From assembly GCA_964019055.1 (NCBI GenBank), contig OZ025222.1:6444746-6508745 (forward strand): a DNA stretch of 64,000 nucleotides, written 5' to 3'. Source of the stretch: Anthopleura xanthogrammica (taxonomy: Eukaryota; Cnidaria; Anthozoa; Actiniaria; Actiniidae). The notes under the pieces are model-generated. The model ran no database searches and was not told where the DNA came from. It was given only the letters and a program-made list of their open reading frames with translations. The first letter of the stretch is position 1, and every line of letters begins with the position of its first letter. The position numbers were made by a program, and so were the translations under genes. Positions 1-7,921 of the stretch are shown in pieces.

Positions 1-355
1 TATGCTGCTAGTGGAAAACATTGGGTTTCGACATCCGGAACATTCTCATTCTCCTCGTTTGACGTCATAGACGCCATATCCCAAAGGGTCTACTAGGTTT
101 ATCTTTGAAACCAGCTGGCTTAATCCTTAATTGTACTCGACAAGCGTACCTTCATCGAGCTGTTTCATCTTGGATAACCCAAATGAACTGATCCCAAGGT
201 CTTTCATTGCTCCTGAGCGAACAGACAATGCAAAAATACTCTGTAGTCTACTGCTGCTCGCCCGTCTGCTTCGCAACGTTTTGACACTATCACGATAGAC
301 AACAGTAAGAAACAGTTAGTTCACACATACTGATGCCGATACGGAATATATAGAT
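1..355. other. Left-edge intron or intergenic sequence
   Basis: No exon recognised. Positions 45-110 (CGTTTGACGTCATAGACGCC and CCAAAGGG) resemble one arm of the fold-back element at 54568-54820, so a fragment of that family is probably present. Confidence 0.4.
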
Positions 356-590
356 TTGAAGGCAATGGAAGGCAATGAAAGGCAATGGAAAGCTATGAAA
401 TGCAATGGAAGGCAATGGAAGGCAATGGAAGGCAATGGAAGGCAATGGAAGGCAATGGAAGGCAATGGAAGGCAATGGAAGGAATTGGAAGACAATGTAA
501 GGCAATGGTAGGCAATGGAAGGCAATGGAATGCAATGAAAGGCAATAGAAGGCAATAGAAGGCAATGGAAGGCAATGGAAGGCAATGAAA
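356..590. repeat. 10-bp minisatellite (GGCAATGGAA)n
   Basis: About 23 tandem copies of a 10-bp unit with sporadic point changes. It lies in the intron directly after the SEA exon of the minus-strand gene, beginning within about 10 bases of that exon's splice donor (595-600). Confidence 0.9.
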
Positions 591-600
591 TTGCACTCAC

Positions 601-844
601 CGAAAGTGCATCACCACACTCCCTGGAGTAAACTTTTCTACCCAAGTTTTCAACACACTTTCTTCGCTTTTGTAGGTTTCCTTTAGTCTTGTCTCACAAT
701 CATTCTTCAATTGTTTGTGTTCTTGTGATTTGGTGTTTCTTAAGTCGTCTGAAAATTCCCTGTCCATTGTTCCAGATCCGAGAAACTCGTCTGTTTCTTT
801 TCCTTCTGTTATATCACCGTCAGTTTTTGTTTGGGGGGGAGGGG
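601..844 (-). CDS. TSR-SEA gene, exon with N-terminal half of a SEA domain
   Basis: Acceptor TTAACCTTAG and donor GTGAGT bound a 244-bp exon that starts with two bases of a split codon (phase 1, compatible with every mini-exon) and ends with two bases of a codon. The product reads as a short Pro/Thr linker, then FSDDLRN...CETRLKETYKSEE, then WVEKFTPGSVVMHF. That is the first half of a SEA domain (sea urchin sperm protein, enterokinase, agrin). GSVVM matches the GSVVV-type autoproteolysis site (GGG AGT at 623-618). The rest of the domain, and any membrane span and stop, must lie to the left of position 595 or outside the window; I found no convincing continuation in 1-594. Linking this exon to the TSR exon rests on strand, phase and order. 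Confidence 0.65.
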
Positions 845-1819
845 CTAAGGTTAAAAATTTTAAACGATAAGTCCCCCGGCTCCTACGTCCCTGGTTTATA
901 TTGCGTCTATTATTCAATATACGAACATGAATGATCGCGGCCAATTTTACCTACACTTTGAATTTCATTCAGCAACGCAATATGTATATGTAGATTCGTC
1001 AACTGAACTGAAGATGAATAACTAACGAATATTAGAATATAGTCATACTCACTTGACCAATCAGCTATCAGTATTTCAATGCTCTATATCCCATAGAGAA
1101 ACTAAGGTGTCACTTGGTGGGGGCATTGAAGCACAGGGAAAATACGGGGTTATTAATTAGTATTCTCTAAGTTAGACATTAGTATTCCCTACATAGAGAA
1201 TACTAATAAGGCCTTTTGTTTTCTTTTTGTTTCAAGGTCCTATTAGTATTCACTATATAGGGAATACTAATGTCTAACTCAGAAAATACTAATTGAATAA
1301 ACATGTATTTTCCCTGAGCTTCAAGACTCTTTCTATTTTGATTTTGAAACCTTAGTATAATTACTCTATTGGATATACAGAAAATTATTCAATGTCCCCC
1401 TTACCTAAATATTTAATTCCTAGAGTTTTAAATCATCTCTGAAATACCGTAATATATAGCTCATGATAGCAAATTCAATTAACGCTGTCGTCGGTATAAA
1501 AAAAACTAAACATTATTTGCTTTTTTTACCAAAAAACTTCACTGTAGGCTATCTAAAAATTAAGGGATATATGCAACTCAATATATGTCCAAGTCGTAGA
1601 ATTTGCAAGCATAGGGCTTCGCCCTCGTGGCTTTCTATCAATGCTCGGAGCTCTAAATCCCATAAAGCACTCGCGTTTATTCTCTAACCCTTACATATAT
1701 ACTTTGTTGTAAAAAAAAAAAACACTTAATAAAACACTAAAAAGTAAGTTTAAAAATATTTTACTTCCAGCACACTTATAAGAAAAAAACATAGTTAAAG
1801 GCCGATCAGTAAAACGTAC
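845..1819. other. Intron of the TSR-SEA gene
   Basis: No coding signal. It holds an inverted repeat at about 1150-1300 whose arms share TTAGTATTCCCTA and ACTAATGTCTAAC motifs, a small AT-rich fold-back element. Confidence 0.5.
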
Positions 1820-1885
1820 CTTCACTGGTTGGACTGGGCCCCACAGTATCTTTGGATTCTGGAGTTCCGCTCGTTACGTTAAGAA
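1820..1885 (-). CDS. TSR-SEA gene, mini-exon copy 5 (66 bp)
   Basis: 66-bp phase 1/1 exon with acceptor TAAAG and donor GTACGT, encoding LNVTSGTPESKDTVGPSPTS followed by E. It is the last copy before the SEA exon, which also begins in phase 1. Confidence 0.68.
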
Positions 1886-1965
1886 CTTTAATAAAGAGTT
1901 AAGTTACAAATAATAAATATATCTGATGAATTATTGCAACTTAACTACAAAAATGTAAATCGTAC

Positions 1966-2031
1966 CTTCACTGGTTGGACTGGGCCCCACAGTACCATTG
2001 GCTTCTGGGGTTCCACTTGTTACGTTAAGAC
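1966..2031 (-). CDS. TSR-SEA gene, mini-exon copy 4 (66 bp)
   Basis: 66-bp phase 1/1 exon with acceptor AAAG and donor GTACGA, encoding LNVTSGTPEANGTVGPSPTS followed by E. Two N-glycosylation sequons (NVT, NGT). Confidence 0.7.
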
Positions 2032-2119
2032 CTTTAATAAAGAGTGAAGTTGCAATTACAAATCTATCTGATGAATTATTGCAATTTAACTTTAAAAATG
2101 TAAATTGTACGTTATATAC

Positions 2120-2185
2120 CTTCACTGGTTGGACTGGGCCCCACAGTATCTTTGACTTCTGGTGTTCCACTTGTTACGTTAAGAC
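2120..2185 (-). CDS. TSR-SEA gene, mini-exon copy 3 (66 bp)
   Basis: 66-bp phase 1/1 exon with donor GTATAT, encoding LNVTSGTPEVKDTVGPSPTS followed by E. Its flanking intron sequence also resembles that of the neighbouring copies (GATGAATTATTGCAATTTAAC), so the duplicated unit is exon plus intron of about 150 bp. Confidence 0.7.
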
Positions 2186-2267
2186 CTTTAATAAAGATTT
2201 CAGCTACAAATTATAAATCTATATCTGATGAATTATTGCAATTTAACTACAAAAATGTAAATCGTAC

Positions 2268-2333
2268 CTTCGCTGGTAGGACTGGGCCGCACAGTACCAT
2301 TAGGTTCTGGTGTTCCACTTGTTACGTTAACAC
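2268..2333 (-). CDS. TSR-SEA gene, mini-exon copy 2 (66 bp)
   Basis: Same 66-bp phase 1/1 design with acceptor AAAG and donor GTACGA. It encodes NVTSGTPEPNGTVRPSPTSE. This is the most diverged of the four clustered copies: G-to-R before PSPTSE and a silent change in the final Ser codon. Confidence 0.7.
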
Positions 2334-2766
2334 CTTTAATAAAGATTTCAGTTACATATCAGAAATCTGTGTCTGCTAAAGTTTTTTGACACTTTTGAAA
2401 GCTTCATTGTTATTCTTGTTATTAATTTGCTAATTTGTTCAAACTTCAAAACTCTTGCTCGTTTCTAAAGTGACCTGAATACTCCAGTTTCGAGTTTTAT
2501 TATTGCTCAGTGTTAGCCTCAATAGCATGTAATATATAATTATTTTACTTTAACTAACAGCCCGCGACAATGAGGTGAGGAATGTGCCTTACAAATGAAC
2601 AATACAATTACTTTAGAATTCCACGGGGTTTGCTCTCCGTGCTGAATATTTTACGCACAATTGAGGCTAAGACTGAGTAATAGAGAACTCAAACTGGAGT
2701 ATACTCCGATCCCGGCTTTGCTTGATTGACCAACAAACAAAATGTACCCAATGTTCGATAAACAAA

Positions 2767-3062
2767 CCCGGGGGGGGGGGGTACCCCCTATAATGGACTA
2801 TACGGGGATGCTCCGCCCGAAAGGGGTACTTTTTTCAGGCCGCACGTATAGCAAAGGGGTGGACATTTGTGAGTTTTGGTATAAAAAGGGGTAGATTTTC
2901 TTCAAAGGTATATGAATGGGGTATCTTTTTAGGCAAAAAGGTATATAAAAGGGGTACTTTTTTGCTGAAATTTGGTATAGAAAAGGGTAAGGGGTCGAGA
3001 GTCCGTGCGGAGCATCCCCGTATGAAACGACCCGAAGTACCCCCCCCCCCCCTCCCCCGGGG
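2767..3062. mobile_element. Fold-back element with G/C-run ends
   Basis: Inverted arms: CCCGGGGGG...GGTACCCC with GGGGATGCTCCGC at the left; GCGGAGCATCCCC then GTACCCCCCC...CCCCGGGG at the right. It lies in the long intron between mini-exon copies 1 and 2. Probably a non-autonomous MITE-like element; no transposase and no clear target-site duplication. Confidence 0.55.
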
Positions 3063-3189
3063 AAACAAACTTGAATTCAGGATGTTCTTTTAGTATTATT
3101 CGAATGTTTCTTAATGTATCTTTATAATGCATTCATTCTAAGACAGACATTTACAATTTTCAGCAATCGATGTCTGTTCCATGCTGTAT

Positions 3190-3500
3190 ATCAAAAACAC
3201 ACCTCGACTTGTCCGACGCGGTAGCAACAGTAACTAGTGAAGGTAGAACATTGAATATGAGACCGGTGTACCGTAATAGCCTAGTCTCGATATCCTGGTT
3301 GATAATCACGCACAAAAAAAATTAATTTGAGGCCCGGGGGAAACAAAAGAATTAGAATTACTCTATTGTTTCCCAGGTGCTCTTTTTTGATTGCTTTATG
3401 CGTGATCATTCAACCAGAATATCGAAAGTGGGCTATTACGATACATCGGTCTCATATTCAATGTTCTACCTTACTAGTTGCTACGTCGTTGCCATATTTT
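3190..3500. repeat. Inverted repeat in TSR-SEA gene intron
   Basis: The left arm contains GTAGCAACAGTAACTAGT and ACATTGAATATGAGACCGGT. The right arm contains the complement (CGGTCTCATATTCAATGTTC, ACTAGTTGCTACGTCG). The centre holds CACGCA...TGCGTGATCA. Fold-back element of about 300 bp. Confidence 0.55.
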
Positions 3501-3582
3501 GGCTGTTATGGTTTGCAAATTTTAAAATTGTGTTTTCATTCTTATTATTAATATTAACAAGCAATAAATTATAAACTAGTCA

Positions 3583-3850
3583 TACTTATCAGTAATGGAA
3601 TTGACACCTAGCGTTTGTTCTTAAAAAAATCTAAATATGCCAACGAAGTGGTGAGATTTAAAATTAGATAAGATAAGATTTAGATAATTTTTAGAAGTCG
3701 AACGAAAAAACTTAATGGATTCATGGTGCAGCAGCCAATTCGTCGGGCCACATAATTACTCACAGCTCACAACAAAACTATGTAACTTCCTTATATGGAG
3801 GGTAAACTAGTCAAACCTGTTTAGAACAAAAGAAATGACGCACTTCCGTA
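3583..3850 (-). repeat. Dispersed repeat, copy 1 of 3
   Basis: Reverse-complement copy of the sequence at 11640-11960 and 19525-19890. Shared landmarks: TCAGTAATGGAATTGACACC, AGCGTTTGTTCTTAA, CACATAATTACTCACA and TTCCTTATAT. Confidence 0.75.
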
Positions 3851-3919
3851 ACAAACTCAAAATATAGAAAATATTTGGCATGCCCACATGCTCTGAAGGA
3901 TGAAACATTAAAAATGTAC

Positions 3920-3985
3920 CTTCACTGGTTGGACTGGGCCCCACAGTATCATTGGCTTCTGGGGTTCGACTTGTTACGTTAGGAC
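3920..3985 (-). CDS. TSR-SEA gene, mini-exon copy 1 (66 bp)
   Basis: Flanked by acceptor AAAAG and donor GTACAT. It starts with two bases of a split codon and ends with one, so it is a symmetric phase 1/1 exon. It encodes a Pro/Thr/Ser-rich linker containing NVTS, RTPEANDT and VGPSPTSE. Two N-glycosylation sequons (NVT, NDT) are present. Four near-identical copies follow at 1820-2333. Confidence 0.72.
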
Positions 3986-4223
3986 CTTTTAATAAAAAAT
4001 AGAAGCATGAACTTCACTTCACACAAACAGCCCTAGTACAATTTGACAACAACAACAACAACAATAACAACAGCAACAAAAACAATAAAAACAACAAAGT
4101 CCCGATCGATGTCTCAGGGACTGCCGATACATGTTGAATAGTTACTACGCACCGTCCATTGCAATAAACCGACCATTGCATCATGTATCACTCCATTAAA
4201 AACCCCATGATTTATGATGCTGT

Positions 4224-4403
4224 CTATAAGCCAGTTCAAAGCTTAAGAATGGTTTTCAGTGCACATGCGATTTTATCCCGAATTTCTCACCTTCTTTTGT
4301 TTAATTTAAAACAAAAGAAGGTTTAAACAAAAGAAGGTGAGAAATTCGGGATAAAATCGCATGCGCACTGAAAACCATCCTTAAACTTTGAACTGGCTTA
4401 TAG
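4224..4403. mobile_element. Fold-back element, 180 bp, near-perfect arms
   Basis: Arms begin CTATAAGCCAGTTCAAAG and end with its complement. The inner arms GAATTTCTCACCTTCTTTTG and CAAAAGAAGGTGAGAAATTC match almost exactly around an AT-rich centre. MITE-like, intronic. Confidence 0.7.
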
Positions 4404-4452
4404 TAATACACAGTTCAGTATAATTCATGACATTAGTTACCATGGCAATGAA

Positions 4453-4796
4453 GGAATTCACCGTTTGACCTCTAGGCTTTCACGTGGTGGATCATGTTAC
4501 GGTCACCAAAAAGTTCGAAAATTGTTGTTGAATTGCCACACGATCGTACTAACTTTTATACAAATTATCTACCTGATTTGTTTATTCTGTTCTCAAAGTG
4601 TTAGTGGAAATATCTAAATACTTTATTTTTAAAGTTTTGATAAAAATTTGAGAACAGAAGAAACAAATCAAGTCCATAAATTGTATAAAAGTTAGTACGA
4701 TCGTGTGGCAACTCAACAACAATGTCCGAACTTTTTGGTGACCGTAACATGACCCACCATGCACGTGAAAGCCTAGAGGTCAAACGGTGAATTACC
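4453..4796. mobile_element. Large fold-back element, 344 bp, ending at a splice donor
   Basis: Arms of about 147 bp: AATTCACCGTTTGACCTCTA at the left with its complement at the right, and ACGATCGTACTAACTTTTAT with its complement. The loop is about 50 bp. The outer right end coincides with the donor of the TSR exon. Confidence 0.7.
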
Positions 4797-5012
4797 TGAT
4801 GTTCCATTAACATTACAGGCCTGCTGATTACAAGGCTCTTTTTCCTTTCGACATCTGTTATGGGGATGTTTGCATTTGCTGGTTCTAAATCGCGTTCCGC
4901 CACCACATGTCTTTGAACACGATGTCCATTCCCCCCAAGAATATGCTTCAATACAGACCGGTATCATTGCTGTTAATGCAACCAAGCCAGCCAATGAAAC
5001 CAAGACTTTCAT
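4796..5012 (-). CDS. TSR-SEA gene, exon 1: signal peptide and thrombospondin type 1 repeat
   Basis: The frame opens at an ATG with A at -3 and encodes 72 complete codons plus one base. Residues 1-23 are a signal peptide (hydrophobic core VSLAGLVALTAMI, likely cleavage after IEA). Residues 24-66 are a single TSR: WGEW tryptophan pair, CSKTC, then Cys at KC, RC, PC and AC, giving the six cysteines of the family. Thrombospondin repeats mediate extracellular matrix and glycan contacts. The exon ends ACATCAG with donor GTAATT in phase 1, matching the phase-1 mini-exons downstream, so this is the N-terminus of a larger secreted or membrane protein rather than a stand-alone peptide. The donor lies at the edge of a large inverted repeat (4453-4796). 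The promoter was not recognised. Confidence 0.8.
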
Positions 5013-5756
5013 TTTGGTATGTTGTTGTCAAACAAAACTGATCTCTGTGGAAGGTAGACAATTTGTTTCAAGCAGTTTGTACAGTTTCAGCAAGAAGAAA
5101 GGAATGAGAATGAGGTATGTTTGGGCTCCAAAGCTTGAACCTAGATCAAATATTGGGCTGACCTATGTATGGAACCTGTGTGCTTTTGGTCAGGCCCTCA
5201 TCCAGTGCAGTACAGCGTAGTATTTTTTTTATATTTTCATTTATTTATTTACTACCCTTTAAGGGTTTGCTTAAGGCTAACGATCCTATCTGCAAGAAGT
5301 ATTACTGGAACATTGAAAACACATGCAACAACCAAGACTTGGGCACAAGAGGCCTTCTTTTACGAAGGGGTATATATGAAGCTGTGATCTCTCTTCTACT
5401 GTATCGCCCAAGAAACCGATGAGAATGGCAAATTGGAACATTGCTGAAGACTATGTACGAGACAGGAAAATCTGCACAGGTTGCACCATATAGCAATGAG
5501 AAACTATAAGGTTTCTATTTCGAAACTAATTGAGACAAGATCATCATGGCTTCAATCCGGACAGGTTAAATTGTTATATGCGAGGAAACGGTTCTATACT
5601 ATGGGCATGGTGGTAAAGATGTCAAGGGATGTCTAGAATGCTTTGTTTGAACAGATTGAATGGAACCCGTGAATTCGAGGATCATGTTTGCAAAGGTTTA
5701 AAGCCAAGGAAAATAAGCACTGATTAGGCTTTGTGTCGCTCAATGTTATGCGTTTA
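5013..5756. other. Region upstream of the TSR-SEA gene
   Basis: Presumed 5' UTR and promoter of the minus-strand gene. No TATA box, CpG-rich stretch or repeat stands out, and no other gene is supported. Confidence 0.35.
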
Positions 5757-6517
5757 CAAAAGATAAGAAAATAAGAAAATAAGAAAATAAGAAAAATTCA
5801 TATCATAACCTTGCGAAAATAAGAAAAATTCATATCATAACCTTGCGAAAATAAGAAAAATTCATATCATAACCTTGCGAAAATAAGAAAAATTCATATC
5901 ATAACCTTGCGAAAATAAGAAAAATTCATATCATAACCTCTCGAAAACAAGAAAAATTCATATCATAACCTCGCGAAAAATAAGAAAAATTCATATCATA
6001 ACCTTGCGAAAATAAGAAAAATTCATATCATAACCTTGCGAAAATAAGAAAAATTCATATCATAACCTCTCGAAAACAAGAAAAATTCATATCATAACCT
6101 CGCGAAAATAAGAAAAATTCATATCATAACCTTGCGAAAATAAGAAAAATTCATATCATAACCTTGCGAAAATAAGAAAAATTCATATCATAACTTCTCG
6201 AAAACAAGAAAAATTCATATCATAACCTCGCGAAAATAAGAAAAATTCATATCATAACCTCGCGAAAATAAGAAAAATTCATATCATAACCTTGCGAAAA
6301 TAAGAAAAATTCATATCATAACCTCGCTAAAATAAGAAAAATTCATATCATAACCTTGCGAAAATAAGAAAAATTCATATCATAACCTCGCGAAAATAAG
6401 AAAAATTCATATCATAACCTTGCGAAAATAAGAAAAATTCATATCATAACCTTGCGAAAATAAGAAAAATTCATATCATAACCTCGCGAAAATAAGAATA
6501 ATTCATATAATATCATG
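5757..6517. repeat. 32-bp tandem satellite, left block
   Basis: More than 20 copies of a 32-bp unit (core AAGAAAAATTCATATCATAA plus CCTTGCGAAAAT) with few variants (CCTCGCG, CCTCTCGAAAAC). The same unit resumes at 7758-7921 after a 1.2-kb interruption. Confidence 0.92.
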
Positions 6518-6700
6518 ATTACCTCGGGATCCATTGTTTCCAGAGGGATGTTTAAGGTCTAACATCCCCCTGGATGAATAGCGATGAGGGATATTTAGTC
6601 TAAATATCCCTCATGAATATAATCATGAGGGATATTTAGTAACTAAATATCCCTCATCACTATTCATGAGGCATGGTCCCTCATATGACAATCACCGGGA
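6518..6700. repeat. Cluster of short palindromes (GAGGGATATTTAG family)
   Basis: Contains a self-complementary AACATCCC/GGGATGTT stem and repeated TGAGGGATATTTAG...CTAAATATCCCTCA stems. The region at 12400-12520 has the same order (CGGGATCCATTG or CGGAATTCATTG, GAGGGA, AACATCCC, then CTCAT stems), so this is a recurring structured repeat. Confidence 0.65.
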
Positions 6701-7073
6701 CCATGGCTGGGTAGCATTCACCCAATCGAAAATGTTGCGCAATGACTCTGGACTACACACTATTGAACGCCCCAGCACTTGTGGGATCCATTGAACAATC
6801 TTTGCGCGTACGTTGACTAGCCGATAATTTTTCTTACTATTTGTGACGTAATCAAGACGGTTTTAAAACACTTCATTAATACCGCTCTAGGCCAACCAAA
6901 GTGAATTAGGATAAAGCAGCACGAATGAATGAATGCTGGTTCAATTCGCCATTGTCGCATTTAACAAAGGCAAATTCCCTTAAGTATGCCGCATATCAAC
7001 AGCTTTGTAAAACTTTGTAATTTATGCATCGTACGAAAGCTAACATATTTCCTAAGAGCATTTTTATTCCTTG

Positions 7074-7571
7074 CATAGTTAATGGAGTGGAATGGTTTGG
7101 AAACCTATTGTTCTAGACTTTTGTTTGGTTAGCGATGTTGAAACGTACCATCACGTGATATTGACCGTGCACAATGAACCAAAGCAAGTATGGCTGAAAA
7201 TACTAGTTTCCGTACTATTTTCATGTACGAACATTTTGAAAGAGTAAAATTTTCATGCTAAGATTACAAAGAAGAGGATAAATAATTCCGCGCAGATACA
7301 GTTAAGTTACTAGATGATAAATAAGAAAGCGTTCAAAAAGGTGATTCCATTTTCAGTAAACAGTTAACCTCTGTCATGTAGGATTAATCAACAAATATCT
7401 CCTATTTTAGAATATTTTTGAGAAAAAAATCGTCTATGTTCCCTAATTTACGATGAACAAACGCTGCAACTTTTCCTTCTCTGTGCACGGTCAACGTCAT
7501 ATAACAATAGAAAAAGTCGAACAAAAACTTACAACAATAGGTTTCCAAACCATTCCACTCCATTAACTATG
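7074..7571. mobile_element. Non-autonomous DNA transposon (MITE), 498 bp, with TSD
   Basis: Terminal inverted repeats start CATAGTTAATGGAGTGGAAT; the first 39 bases match perfectly and similarity runs on to TTGACCGTGCACA, about 90-100 bases in. The direct repeat TTCCTTG flanks both ends (7067-7073 and 7572-7578), consistent with a 7-bp target-site duplication. There is no open reading frame. Superfamily not assigned. Confidence 0.8.
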
Positions 7572-7604
7572 TTCCTTGGTAATCATAATATTACAAACTA
7601 ATAG

Positions 7605-7752
7605 CATGAAATTTCGGGTGATTAGTGATTAAATGTCCCCGAAAGCCGAGGGAGGTTTAGTTAAAGTCCCTCCGCCTTCGGCGTCGGGACTTCAACAAAA
7701 CCTCCCTCGGCTTTCGGGGACATTTAATCACTAATCACCCTCAAGTCATGCT
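7605..7752. repeat. Near-perfect palindrome, about 148 bp
   Basis: Arms GGGTGATTAGTGATTAAATG and CATTTAATCACTAATCACCC enclose CCCCGAAAGCCGAGGGAGGT with its complement. The loop is CCGCCTTCGGCG. GC-rich relative to its surroundings; fold-back element. Confidence 0.75.
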
Positions 7753-7757
7753 ATTAC

Positions 7758-7921
7758 TTATAATCATAACCTTGCGAAAATAAGAAAAATTCATATCATA
7801 ATCTTGTGAAAATAAGAAAAATTCATATCTTAATCTTGCAAAAATAAGAAAAATTCATATCATAACCTTGCGAAAATAAGAAAAATTCATATCTTAACCT
7901 CGCGAAAATAAGAAAAATTCA
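7758..7921. repeat. 32-bp tandem satellite, right block
   Basis: About five further copies of the 32-bp unit found at 5757-6517, slightly more diverged (ATCTTGTG, ATCTTGCA variants). The array was apparently split by inserted sequence. Confidence 0.88.

Noticed and set aside
290..645. Leu/Pro/Ser/His frames at the left edge
   Set aside because: They are the 10-bp minisatellite in three frames.
4773..5012. Stand-alone 79-residue secreted TSR peptide
   Set aside because: The last seven codons run past a good GTAATT donor into the inverted repeat. The phase fits the downstream mini-exons, so this is an exon of a larger gene.
5757..6517. CRISPR-like array
   Set aside because: The 32-bp units are contiguous with no unique spacers, and the genome is animal; this is a satellite.
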